Source: Wuchereria bancrofti
Taxonomy: Eukaryota > Nematoda > Chromadorea > Rhabditida > Onchocercidae
DNA length: 64,000 nt
Assembly: GCA_005281725.1 (NCBI GenBank)
Contig: SSBO01000012.1
Span: 11,003,254 to 11,067,253 of the forward strand
Direction: 5' to 3'
Below, in pieces: positions 44,086-64,000 of this stretch. The notes beneath the pieces were generated by a model, which ran no database searches, was not told the origin of the DNA, and saw only the letters and a list, made by a program, of their open reading frames with translations. The position numbers and the translations under genes are program-made. Every line of letters starts with the position of its first letter. Position 1 is the first letter of the stretch.

Positions 44086-47000
44086 TCTCTTACTGTTATC
44101 TGCTAATGCAATTAGTGTTGTGAGTGTATTCATGATCGATGACAATACGCTGCCATTCGTTTGACAAGAAAACAATATTAAGGAATTGGGCGGACAATGG
44201 CGAGACAGCATATTCACTTGGCTTTTTCTGGCTGCTGCTGCTATTGCTGTTGGCAAAGGGGGAACATAGCAAGACCTATCAAATTTTTCTCTTGTTACCT
44301 CATCTAACCACAAACCATCGATAATATTTAGCTGGCTGTGTTTTTCCTACGAAAAGAAACGAAGAACAAAAAGGAACATCGGTTAAGTTCAACGAGAATC
44401 GTACATAGGCTTCGAGACAGCTTGCAGCTAAGGCTAAGGCTACAAGTGGCAGCTGCAATCTTTGTTAGGTTATCAAACAGCTTACGAACAACTATTTGAC
44501 CTACAGAACGGAGCTAGCTATTAGATTGCACAGAGGGACTATGTGAGCTCTGTAGATGTCATTGATGAGCTTGTTGGTAATGTTGGTGTAAGCAAATGGT
44601 GGGCGGTAATAGTGTGAGCTTTTTCATTCATCTAAGTACCCATTATGCTCCGAGGAGCAGTCAGTTAATGTCCGAGATCGTAGTAACCATCCCTTGGAAT
44701 TCTGACCACCTGCTACAGTGTTTTTCCATTTTCTCGATGCGTTTATTCCAGCTTGAAGTTTGCGATACAAACACAACCTTACATTTACCTACTTTGTTTG
44801 ATCACACGATAACTTAGCGATTTCTTTCCCTATCGCTCTTCCAATGGCAAATCTTATCCCATCAGTAGTAACACCTGTTTTACTTTGTGATAACCCAAAG
44901 CTATCAGGTCATTTCCTCCTCCCATCGTAACCTTTATCATTGTGGTCATTGCTGCTTATTTCACTTTTATAATTTATTTCGGGCCGAGAAAAAGTGTTTC
45001 GCACTTTATATATTTTATTGACTGTTGTTTTCGTTCATTTCATTGAAGTTTAGAGGATACATTATATGAATTATTGTTAATGTATTCCATTATTGATTAG
45101 TTTTCGACTAAGTATAATGGATTAGGTAATGTGAAGGTGAGTTACGCTGGTGAGTTTTATATAAAACTGGGCTAGAAGAGATTTGATTAGGGTCGGATTA
45201 TGGATATGTTAGTCAATTTCAGGTCAGGATTTGGATGGAACCTTCAAGGGTCATTTCAATTCGGGTAAGATATGCTAGTCAGGGTTCACTGGAATTCTGA
45301 CGTTATCGTATAGTGCTTGTTCTCATTCCAGTATGTCTCGTTATACTTGCCAGATATGAAAAGAATAGAATTCGTCTCATTATCGATCAATTTATAAAAT
45401 ATGGTGGCGAGGCGTGCAGTGATAAGATGTGCTGCTTTACATATTGATTATTAGTGATTATCGTTTCGTATTTATTCCTGTTCACAGTACTGTTTTGTTT
45501 TGTCAAGATTTTTGAAGTTTATCAATTATTTAACAATTACATGATGGTGGAGAATATCGGAAATGATAACATTATCATAATGCCTTTTCTCTTCTTCGAT
45601 ATACACTTGTTCTAATTTCAAAAAGAAAATAATTAGCATATTTAGAAGAAAACGTATCATTCTCGTGATAAAAATAAAATATTTTCGTCATAAAAACATT
45701 TAGCTATGAGGAAAATTCGACTCCGGTATTTCGTTTTCATTCCTATAAATGTTTTTCCGCGCTGATACATCTTGATAAGATGTTCATTTCTATATTGATA
45801 AAGTAGAAACGGATCAAAAAATATTCCCGTTGATTTGACCGTCAGAACAGAGCTGAAAATTAGTACATAATCCAATGAAAGGTAGTAGGTGAATTTCCTA
45901 TCATCTTGTATTATCCGGAAATATCGTCCGGTTTCACTATTGAAATCTCTTCTACTTCATCCTTTGTATTGTTGTTGTCCGGGAATGATTCTAAATATGC
46001 AAAGTGATGGGTATTTGTTCACGTAACAAATGGACCCAAGGCTTATTTGTCTTCATTTTCTTTTTCTTTAATGGGGAAGTTGGATAATCTAGTGATAATG
46101 GAAAGATGTGTTGTTGGTTGGGAATGAATGTTATTTGGAGGTGTGTTGGCTCATTGCCGAAATGTACTTTGAATGTTTGATGCATGTATATCATTCATTA
46201 ACCAGTAGCTGATATGGCGATTAACATTTACATCTTTTTCCCATTAATTTGTCGGTACTGTATATATAACTTCAACATTATCATTCGTTACAGCCCATCT
46301 TAAATTTGGATGGTTAAAATTTTACTTCTGATGGTTTTCATTTCTTTTGGATCCTTCTTTTGTGTCTGTTATCTAATGTCGAAATGCTCGTAGTGTAAAA
46401 TAAATCATTAAGAAGCAGAAGTAATTGCTGAATTTTTCGAGTATATCATAGAATACTATCCACCCTATAATGTACTGTTGTTAATCGTGTTTTCTTTTTG
46501 TTACCCGATTTAACTGCAAACACTGGACAAATTTACCAAGGATAATATGAGTACCATGAGCTAGAAGATTTCCGGCTGCGCATGGAAAGAAGGAACGGAA
46601 CAAAAGGACATCTCGGTATACACATAAATATTTTTTTTCTTCCAGATAAGATTGACTGCAAGAAAAGAATTTGAATCGCCGGAGAAATGGACTAGTAAAA
46701 TTTTGTAAACAACATGACGTAAGTTGAGTAAGAGATAATATAACTTCTCGTCACGGTTAAATACTTGTCATTTGTTTGCAGTACACTATCGCTTTAGGTA
46801 TCACTTGCAAGGATTAACTTCAATGGTCCCTTCAAAGATGACAATTTATTGAAGGGAAGCTAAAGGGCATTATAATAGATATTTCATAGTGTGTGAAGAG
46901 GGGTTGAACGGAAGTCAGCTATCACAGATATCTGATAGAATTTGTTGGTTGGATGAATTCTGATAGTTGTTTTGCTGGAAGAGAACGTCCTCACCGTATC

Positions 47001-49222
47001 TCCGTTCTTCCTCTTCGTTGCTTCCACTTCTCTTCCAGTAGTCCTCCTTCCCTTTAACTATTTTACCATCTTCAACCGTTTTTCCCTCTTTCTTTTTTTT
47101 CTTTATATTCTTTCTTCTCATGATTGCACTTTTGGAAATTCTGAAATTACAACCAGATTATTTCAGGACACTAATCAGAAGGAGGAGATGAGAGAAGTTA
47201 GTACTTAATATGGCTTTTTTTTTATCAAAAGTCCAGCTAATTTCCATTCATTTTACTTGGTCATCCTGTGCTGATTATAATAAATTTGGGTCTGTCTGCA
47301 CACTCAAGAAGTTGAAGTTTTTTGTTATGTAAGAGCTGGAGAATTGATAGTATATAATGTTTGCAAACAAAAGTATTTAATTTTCACTTGCGTTCTTACC
47401 TATTTCTACTTTAGCAGTCATCGGAACAGTTAGCAAAATATCAAAAAATATAAACAGCTTTGACAGCCAAGAAAACATACTGTTTACTTCTTATGAGCCT
47501 AACCTATTTCATTACCTCATCCAGGTTACATGGCACCTTCACTGTACTTTCTATTGCTTTGGAGCAAAATCGATACATTAATGACTTAAGCGCTATTTTA
47601 GCTTTTCGGAAACTATTTCTTCTGTATGCTAATTAATGAAAACCTAAAATACAGTAAAAATGAGAAGTTTGGTATATCGAAGGCATTTGGAAAGGAGAAG
47701 AGGTGATGGAGAGAAGTAGTAAGGAGGTGGGCATTAGCCGCTTGTGACAGTTGACAGGCAAAATGCAAAGCTAAATGTTGAAAGTTGCAAAGCTCAGCTT
47801 AATAGTAAGCTTATAGAAGATAGGAGAGGAGGTCCCCCTTTCCCCCTCAACCACATTACACATTATTTTTCTGCAGTGCAGTACTTGCTCTTCCCTAGGC
47901 GAGCTTTTTCGTCTTCCTTCTCTCTCTCTCCGTCTCTTCCAATAATTCTTTTGTACACAGTTGCTCATCCCATCTCCTCTTTCTTCTTTCTCTCTATTTT
48001 TAAGTTCAAGTTACCTGTTTCATTGCTTTTATTTCAACAGAAAAGAACGTATCGTCGGGAAAAAGGGAGCATCCTTCCGCGTTTTCCTTCCATATCAGAA
48101 ATAACTGAAGTTATTCAGTAAATCCACCAATGTCATCTTTGTTCGTGGAAAACTTATTTAAAACGAAAAGTTTCTCTCGCTTCTTGAAGCACATGCAACG
48201 GATGCATCAGGTTTTCCTGCGGAATTTTGCTTAAGCAAGAGATATTACTCGAAAAATGGTATGAGCGTTCGGGATGATGTTAAACATTCACTTTAGGAAC
48301 TGTTTTAGGATGCTTCACCATATATTTCTTCTCTGTTTCCACATCTTTCCATTGTACTCATTACAGTTTTCCTCTTTCAAATTTCCATTTTTCAAATATA
48401 TCTGTATCAAATATTTCAAATATATTATATATATATATATATTTGTTTTTGCATATGTCCCTATTGACTAAGCAAACATTTTTCATGTCTGTTCCAGCTT
48501 AGTTCATTTATCGCACGTTATCCATTTTGTCCATTTAGATTGTGAATATCTCTCGAAAAATATTCCAAAGAAAAAAAAAGGGAAGAATTTGAAATATCAA
48601 ATTAGCAACGAAAAGAATATACACGAACCGAAAGATGTGCTATAAATAATTAACAATTAACGGTACTTTGTCCTCACACTGATCTCAATATGAACAGTTT
48701 AGCATTTTAGGAAGCAATCAGTTACGCTCCTGCAAAGGTAAACAAATCAAATGTGTTTCAGCTTATTCAACAAAGTACTTCCGGGAATATACTTCCATGC
48801 ATCATTCCGTTGCTACGGCTATTCAGATTATGTCAAGCACTTGCAGGACTTTCCGAATAATATCTTCTACTGAGTCGTATATTTCTGCAGGACATCTGTC
48901 ACCAACTCTGTACAAGCTTTCTCCCTTTCTCTTTCTCCCTCTACATATACTCCTCCCCTCTCTTCCTCTACCCCTCTACCTATATGCATACTTCTTCCAC
49001 ATATTATATGTTCTGAATTTTTTAACTCCTCTTTTTAAATTAAAATTTCATAATTTTTGAAGAAACAAGGCGAGTTGGGAAGGATGTAGAAGTTTCATGT
49101 TGGCTGATAGGGTATTTGGAACATTTATTGCCCTCAAAACATCTGTTTCGATCATTTTGAGTCGTAATACAGCTTGAAGGAGCACTAATGCTCCACACCT
49201 CATGCTCTTATTTCTTACCTAC
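44086..49222. other. Gene-poor region with simple sequence
   Basis: No supported exon. There is a polypyrimidine-rich patch near 46990-47110 and another near 47880-48000 (CTCTCTCTCTC), and a (TA)n run near 48424-48442. Confidence 0.45.
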
Positions 49223-49372
49223 CGTCTCATTTACTTTGTGCTTTTCACTCAAAAACTTCCTATTCTCGGGTATTAGTTTCCACATTTGTTTTTCGGCATC
49301 AAAGGTTTCATTTTGACACTCATTTGTTATAACCATCAAGTAAGGATCAGGACACATAGTGCAAGGTGACAC
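49223..49372 (-). other. Orphan exon candidate, Cys-containing 50-codon cassette
   Basis: On the minus strand, a CATCATCAG acceptor precedes exactly 50 open codons in phase 0, followed by a GTAGGTAAG donor. It begins VSPCTMCPDPYLMVITNECQ and later has MWKLIPENRKF. The Cys-x2-Cys then IT-rich pattern loosely recalls secreted nematode Cys domains of the C6/DUF281 kind, but I could not confirm this. No partner exons were found. Confidence 0.35.
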
Positions 49373-50304
49373 CTGATGATGCCGCCTAATTGCATATCTT
49401 CCAACACCTTCTGTCATCGAAAGTCGACGACGGTGTGAAATATTGAATTGTGCCGTTTTGTTTATTCACTGGTCTCTAATTTCTCAAAAGCACAGTCATA
49501 CTTTTGCCAGGATTTCATTTGAATCAAATGAGGCATTGAAGTCATGTAATGATAATGGGTAGTATGTATTTGACCGATTTTATTTCCTTCAAATACTTAA
49601 AAATTAATATTTTTGTTATCAACTAAATGGAATTTTTTCCCTTTTTCTTTGAGACAATTATTTCCATGGACAGGCAGAATTAGTAGATGTAAAAAACGAC
49701 AATTTAATGGCTGACATAATAAACATTTTCGGCTTGCAGTCAGGCTATCATTGAACTCAGCTTCCTGAATTCGATTGTAGTGAATAATTCATAACAGTTG
49801 CGAGAAAACCAGTAGGTAGTTGATATACTGCCAAACAAAGATGTGTGAAAATTTTTTGGGAATTGATTTTTAAAATTCTTATTCTTAAATATCCGACATA
49901 TAAGCATATAGATTAAAACTAAACCAATTGGTACTGTAAATTAGCATCTTTATATTGAACAAATGAGAATATATCGAGAAACACTTGACAGCTCTCTAGA
50001 TTTTAGGACAACAGTTCGTTCACACTTGCTATTATCAAGCAATTTTGTTTGTACTTGATTGAAGTAAATTAAATTTATGAATCAGAAATCTTGTTGAGGA
50101 AGGCGGAAAGTCCTGTTTCGCTGTTTAATTATGTCACACTTGTTTTTCTCGGTTCCTTAAAATCTTAGTTTTAACTCGATGTTCCGGAATGAGATCATGA
50201 TGAGTCAAAATGCTACCTCACGCATGTCAAATTGTATCAGGAAATGCGCAGGTTAATTCCTGCGTCATTTTATCAAGGTATTTCCAACTAGACGATGTGC
50301 CCGA

Positions 50305-50337
<33 letters not shown>

Positions 50338-52097
50338 AGAGAGCCATTGGGGAATCTTTAACTTGTTACTGATTAGTAAACATATCATCGTAAGCGTAAT
50401 TAATGCTTTAAGCTTTTGTCATATACTAGGAACAAAGTAGAAAGACTTTATGGATGTCAATCCTAAAAATGGATCATAGGCAAATGTAAATGCACATTAA
50501 CGATTGCATGCCTTTTTTTCATGTCACATAACGTTGATATTAAGAATGCGGACTGAAGAATGGGAAAAAGAAAAAAGAGAGAGCGGGAAGGAGAAGATAA
50601 CAAGAAAGAATGACAGGTGAAAACAGTCCTATAAAAAACTGACCATAGTTAAAATTAAACCATAGTTAAACTCTTCATCTACAGATATCCATATCAATTC
50701 ATATATATCTCGTATTCACACCCCCCACGCCTACCGGAATTTTCACGAATCCACTTTATATCCTGTCGCCACATTCTCAAATGCTGACGTACACTTATCC
50801 ATCTTTATCCATAGCAAAAAGAGAAAAGTGCTGGGTTGGGTTAAGGATTTTTGTGAGTCACCTTGATGAGACTTGAGGACATTTCGTCCAGCTGTCGTTG
50901 AAACAATGCTGACGAAAAGATAGGAAGAGAGAGGAAGAAGAGATCACTAATTAGTATATCCTTCTGCTAACTGTCCTTCGCATCGTTCCATACCCTTGAA
51001 AAATTTTAAAAGTCCTACATCAATCTTAGAAAAGTTAAAGAGAAATTATGTTTAAGGTTGATTTGTTTTAACTTATGCAGATCATCCTGATGTACTGATA
51101 GAGCTTATATAAATGAAGTCTAATGGCATTACCTGAAGAATTTTAAAAAGTAGCTTGAACCTTCAAGACCAAAAGTCAGAAGCGATATACGGCCAACTAA
51201 ACGTAAGGTACTTGTAAAGTCGTAACCAATTAAACACCCATATTGCACCACATGACAGGTCTGTACTCGACTTGCAAAAGTCTGGCGACTATGCGTGGGT
51301 TTCACGTGGATTTTGAGTGTCTTGTGGGACTTTGGGAACAATCATTCTTGGGGTACTTTTTCAGAAAATTTCAGTTGCACTTTTTACCATTCAGTAATTA
51401 ATTGAACAATTATTAGCAGTAGTTGTCAGACTTTTAGTGACTTGTTGAACCTAAACTTTTTTCTTTTAACTTTCAGAAGATAAACGGCGAAGAAAAAATG
51501 AAGGAGGCAGAAGGAAGGGCGCGGAGAAATAATAGCTTCGCTGTATCCTTTTCATTAATTGTTTCAAATAAAAACATGACACTTTCAAAAACTTTATTAC
51601 TGTTAAACGCCCATTACATATCACTTCAGATATTTTGAACTGGGGATTTAGAAAGCTTGTCGCAGCGATATGCTTCTAGCAAAATCAAATATCTGGCTAT
51701 TTGTTTGGGTTAGCCAAGAATCCTGTCACCGCATATCGTATGTATTTCTTCCATTTCCAGTATTGTTTGAGAATCACTATCATGCTTATATAAGTAATAT
51801 AGAAAGGAAATCATTACCATTATTTCTCATTTTCATTTATCAGTTGTATGTTATGCGTGCGTGTTGATCTTTACGTGACAAACTGCTCGGAGAACTTCAG
51901 AAATCTCCAAAATCTTATCTAGTTCCAGTTTTTCTTGAAGTAACACTAAAAGTGAACGTTTGTTGTAGATTGGATGTTTTGGAAAAAAATCGTTCGCACT
52001 CCAAGACAATCATAGTATTGATTAATTGAAGACTACGCCACGCTAAATGCGTACCTAATAAACTCGGATTGAAGGTTGTGCCTTTTGTTGTACATAA
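49373..52097. other. 5' flank of calcineurin A gene
   Basis: Gene-poor sequence in which the calcineurin promoter is expected. It has an (AT)n run near 50311-50338 and a purine-rich patch near 50565-50620. No supported exon. Confidence 0.45.
50311..50338. repeat. (AT)n microsatellite
   Basis: An alternating AT tract, nearly self-complementary, in non-coding DNA upstream of the calcineurin gene. Confidence 0.85.
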
Positions 52098-59526
<7,429 letters not shown>

Positions 59527-62500
59527 AAAAACAGCCGTATATACCTGTTTTCCACTGGTTCTACTAACTGAAAAATTACAAACTCTTTTCGGTTGATCGA
59601 TTTCTTTTTTCTTTGTTCTTTTATCCTTTTTAAAATGATAATTGTAATACTTATATGGTCTTTATTTTTTCTTTGGTGTGCATTTTTCGGATCATATGTT
59701 TTAAAAAAGAAATTTTTTAATCATTTCTCATTCTTAAAAGCCAAGAACTTTCTTCTTCATTTTCTTCTACTTGGAAACTGATTAAATCTGGTCATATCCG
59801 AAATTTGACAGCATAGACTTCCCAGACTTGCAATCAGTCAATTAATACATAAATTACTGGCGATTTTTTAAAGTATCTAGTTATCAGTTTGTGGATTTTC
59901 CATAACAATTAAGTTGTAATAAATTTGATTTTCTTTCTGAAAATTTTTTAGTTTACGTTCAGAGTTACTTTTAATTCAAGTATTTCTTCGCAGCTCACAG
60001 TTTGCAACCTTTTTGTGTCGCTTGTCTGTTTTTCAGTTTTTAAGGATTTAATTGTATTATGCATACTGTTCTGCTTTTTTTATATTCGTAATTCAGAGGC
60101 AGGTTTTCCATATTGTATCTTATGATATTCTTAATTTATTTATTATTGCTGAAGAGGGAGGAGGGGATGATTGAGAAGTGGGGAAATAAGGTGGCATATT
60201 TTTTGGTTTTGAATGGAAAAAGTTTTAGGTAAGTGATTGTATCACCTAGTAACCCTGCCTTCGGAGAGTTTTATTGATTTACCGAACTGATGTTCTAGTC
60301 GATTGGTGACCGGTGTCGTTGTAATTTATGTCGACAGTGTATGAGGGGGTTTCAGGAGATTTCTTTATCTGCTTTTGTTCTCTGATTTTATTGTCCTGCT
60401 GGTGACTATCGCTTTCTATTTCATGTTTTTTTTTTCCTTTTTGGTTAGGTTGATGCCAACCTATTTCCTGTATGCGCTATGAAATCACAAGTTGTTGCTG
60501 ACAGTATCATAGATTCCAACTTAGATTTCTAGAATTGTTTCGTTGTGAAATTATAAGGAAGCTAACATCCATTCGATTAAGGTGGGAGAAGTGACGTCGG
60601 TTTTTTAAGGCTTCAGGGAGTATTACTTGTTTGAAATGCACCAAATACACGTTGAGTAGATTTTCTATTGACAAAAAGCATAAAAAACATCGTTTTCAGT
60701 ATAATTTATGGTGTTCATATGTAATATTTGGATCTATCCTGACTATTAGGGTATTTTCAGGGTACAAATTAAGTTCCGAAAAAAGCTTGTTACAGTAGTT
60801 TTTACTCTTATTTTCATCCAGAAATGAAGTTTGGTCAAATTTCATGTTTCTTTAATGTAATTGGTGCAGTCCAGTAATCGCATTGTTTCAATGGTACCTT
60901 TTATGACGTCATTATTTCATTGTAGTTTGTGGACGTATTCTATCCTTGCTGTTGCTGATACATGATCTTGAAGTGTAATAAATCGCTTGTAAATCACAGT
61001 ATGTCTGGGAAGAGAGGTATGTGATATCAAGCCTCACAGTCTATCACTTTTAGTCCTTGTTAAGCTAACAAATTTCTAAACGGACAAAAGAAAGACGAGA
61101 GGATGATGTGGGAAAATTTCTTTGGGTAGTTGTTGGTGCTAGTCGTGTTTGGGAGGAATAAGGCAGTCATTATTGTTACGCGAAAGTGGATACAACCTAT
61201 GGTCTGGAATTGTGTGGGGAGTTATGGTTTTGAAACGGCAAGTGTTTGTAGAATTGTGAATTAAGTTTGGTAGTAAGACCTAATGAACGGAGGACAACAG
61301 TGTGAGAATTATTTCTGTAATCGGATTTTCAGCCCACAAACATTTTTTACAAATTGTTTCGTGATTATCACTTGATTAATAGGTAGGTGTGTACGCCAAA
61401 CTGTTCCATAGCTAAAAAGTGCAGACCCGAGCGGGCAGACAAGATGAATGGGCGTGAGAATGATTTGTACAGGTATTAAAAACACTTCATTCAAGTGAAA
61501 CAGGATGGAAATTGCAGGGAAACCAGTACTTTCAACTACTGAAACTCCCATTTGCGGTTCCTTGTATAACGCATCATAAATTTTTACAGCAATTTCGTGT
61601 CAACCTTACGGGACTTTGAAATCTAATTTAATCATCAATTTCCAGGAAGACCAAAGTGTAATCAAATGGCTATCTATCGAATAACACTGAATCACTGAAT
61701 CGTATGTTTGGTTGCTTCACCATAAAAGCACTGCCTAAATTCGATATCAGGAATATCTGTTTATATCGTTTCATCAAATGTCGTCAAACTTCAAGAAATT
61801 CTTACGAACCAATCCTGTATTGCTTATCTGGTGTACTTCTATAGTCGTACCTTGAGTATTTCATGATTTGAATCATTTAATTTTCTTTTCCACTAATATT
61901 GGTGACAGTCCTCGAAAGTCTGATTCTATTTGCTGTCGTTAGTTTCTGTTTACCTACTCAAAATTTGCTTTTAGGGAGGAGAGAGAGAAGAGATGAAATG
62001 AAAAGAAAGAGAGAGGGAAGATTCATTCAAATTCCTTTTTCTCTTCATTTCGATTGCAGTCAATAGTATGTATGAGGGTTGTTCTCGCTTTGTTATTGGC
62101 TAAAAATGTTCAGGGATATGACAAGAGTTCCGTAAGGGGTAGCTTAGATAAGGTAGAATGAGTTAGGAGCCGTAAATACTGCTTTTACGTCAGATTTTTA
62201 GGACAGATAATTGATGATTTTCGTAAGACAAACCTAATGATTCAACCGAAACTGAATTCCCATCTAAATCACCTTGATTATATCACAAACACAAGGAAGA
62301 TATTTTCATCTTCCTGATAATACAAATGACGCCGTGCTGCGTCCCTCGGATGAAACAATGAGATAAATCTTGCGAAGTTCCTTCACCATTACCCTCCTAT
62401 GATTTCGGATTTTACTCGAATTTTGTTCCGCTGGTGTGTAAAGTTCGGTCGGTCGTGCTGTTAACTGTTCATTGTTTGGAGGACGTTTCCTATTCGTAAG

Positions 62501-62582
62501 AGGGGTCTTACCTGCCGTATACGGCGTAGATCATTATCTAATTATACAATATTTCTAGATAAGCTGATGTGATACAGCTAAT
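59527..62582. other. Intergenic region between calcineurin A and the C1-domain gene
   Basis: It holds the calcineurin 3' UTR; AATAAA at 59918-59923, about 390 bases past the stop, is a candidate polyadenylation signal. A purine-rich patch (GAGAGAGAA type) lies near 61975-62030. There is an acceptor-like gatacag 7 bases before the next gene's ATG, which could be a spliced-leader site. No exon is supported in between. Confidence 0.5.
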
Positions 62583-63919
62583 ATGAGTAAAACCCTGGAT
62601 TATGGTGGGAACAGTAACAACGAAAGTGATGGGAAACATGTACGACCACGTCAATCTGCCACGCAACAACCGAGGTATTAGTCGGTTTCATTTGTCACTT
62701 CTCTATGTTGTTCTTAGTTATGAAAGATTGAACGAGACATGAAAGATTTTAATAGATTGTGTTCATCTCTTCAATGTAACCAACTGTTTATTTCAATCGA
62801 AACCTCACTTTGTAGATTTTTTTCGTGGTACTTTTGGATCAAGTTAGTCATTTAATAACATCAAGAGTTAGCATTAATTACATTCACTTTTAACTACAAA
62901 AGCTTATCTTTCATATTTTTAGGTGGTTTTCCGGATTACGTGCAAGGATCTCGCAACTTAATATGCCAGAGTGGCTAAGCCAACTCGGAGTTAAGAATTT
63001 TAATTACGTAGCGCCGACAGAGGAAGTGGTAAATGCTTTCCTTTTATCTGGATTACTAACTAGAAATGAAAGAGAAAAGTGGACTTATAGGAGCGGAATC
63101 CGTGATTATTGGTGAAAATCTGTTCTTTTTTTCACATTTTTTAGAATTTTTTAAAATTGTAAATGAAACCGTGGGAGAAAGCAGTTAGTGCACTTTATCC
63201 CTCACGATTTGATATTGAGGTACAGAGGTAAAGTGTATTCTCTGATGTTGAAGTAGAGAGTTATAGCTTCTGAAACGGCTAGTAGAAATAGTTTTATGAT
63301 TTCTAGTTACCCGGTAACAAAGCAGAAAAAAAAACGGACTACAAAGATGATCAACCAATGCGGATACTAGACGATGTTTCAAAGAAGTTAGAGACTTGCA
63401 TTGATTCAGAAATAGACGTAAATGGAGTGAGTTCGATGATTCCTGTTTCAAATAACTTCGTAATTATGTGCAGTTTACTTCTTTATCTTTCATTTTCACT
63501 GCGATTGCTGTTATTGCTACTGTTGCTGTTCTTATCATCTTGGCATGCATTTTTCATGTGTTATAGCTGTTTGTGTTTCTATGCAGTGTGAAATTAGTCG
63601 TAAGTCGATTTTAAGTCAGTTTGACTTACAGAGTGATACAATAGGTTCGTGGTTATGGGAAGAAGCTAATTATGGTGATACTCTCGCTTTGCAGCACTTT
63701 GGACCATTGAAGAATCTTATTACGGGTTGTAGTCATCCAGGAAAAGGACACGACTTCTTGTAAGATATTTCAAACCAAATGGATCCTCTTGTTAGTCCTT
63801 TTTTTTTTTGTAAATATATTTTGATCGTTTCAGATCATTGTCTGTTACCCATCCAACCTGGTGTGATAAATGTGGAGATTTTATGTGGGGATTTTTGACA
63901 CGAGCTGTAAAATGTGATA
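62583..63919 (+). CDS. C1 (phorbol-ester/DAG-type zinc finger) domain protein, partial; possibly RASSF/rsf-1-like
   Basis: Supported exons: 62583-62674 (start MSKTLDYGGN), 62923-63028, one ending at 63426 (contains ILDDVSKKLETC), 63587-63759, 63834-63919; the gene continues past the window. The last two exons encode GKGHDFLSLSV, HPTWCDKCGDFMWGF and KCD: the first His and three Cys of a C1 zinc finger. HPTWCD-CGDFMWG is closest, from memory, to the C1 of RASSF1/5-type Ras-association proteins, in which RA and SARAH domains follow; that part is outside the window, so the family is a guess. The exon 62923-63028 has WFSGLRARISQ and MPEWLSQLGV, an amphipathic stretch. The junction between 63028 and the exon ending at 63426 does not close in phase with the splice sites I can see, so a small exon may be missing or the two parts may be alternative. 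Confidence 0.72.
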
Positions 63920-64000
63920 GTAAGTTAATTTTATGAAAATTCTTACAGCTGTTGAATGATATTGGTTCTTGAGAGTAGTTAGCCATGGAAGCACTTATGT

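Overview
This is AT-rich animal DNA with seven multi-exon protein-coding genes. Introns are short (about 40 to 400 bp), exons are small, many acceptors read TTTTCAG or TTTTTAG, and the best-matching gene families have Caenorhabditis counterparts. This fits a nematode, most likely a clade III (spirurid or filarial-like) species; the exact species is inference. No rRNA, tRNA, CRISPR array or complete transposon was recognised. Exon coordinates were worked out by hand from splice sites, reading phase and family similarity, and adjacent phases agree for almost every junction.

Layout: a DENND6 Rab-GEF-type gene (minus, 768-4680) lies head-to-head with an FGD/EXC-5-like RhoGEF gene (plus, 5' end unresolved, ends 13607). 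That gene converges on type 1 methionine aminopeptidase (minus, 14763-17457). A 5.2 kb gene-free stretch separates this from a V-ATPase subunit a gene (plus, 22703-29087). The V-ATPase gene converges on a p21-activated kinase gene with CRIB and kinase domains (minus, 31847-37537). A 14.6 kb repeat-bearing, gene-poor interval follows. Then come the calcineurin A catalytic subunit (plus, 52098-59526, tax-6-like) and the 5' part of a C1-domain gene (plus, from 62583), possibly RASSF/rsf-1-like, which runs off the window.

Functionally the genes are cellular housekeeping and signalling: endosomal Rab control (DENND6), Cdc42/Rho activation (FGD/EXC-5), a Cdc42/Rac effector kinase (PAK), organelle acidification (V-ATPase), N-terminal Met removal (MAP1) and Ca2+/calmodulin phosphatase signalling (calcineurin). 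FGD and PAK could act in one Rho-family pathway, but their proximity here is not evidence of that; there is no operon-like packing.

The most interesting signals are inside genes. They are a decayed or poison duplicate exon and an in-frame 63-nt retained-intron candidate in the FGD gene, non-canonical GC-AG introns in the V-ATPase and PAK genes, and a possible internal spliced start in PAK that would give a kinase lacking its CRIB autoregulatory region. There are also a perfect 16-bp hairpin upstream of DENND6 and orphan exon-like islands in gene-poor DNA. I found no convincing new multi-gene system.
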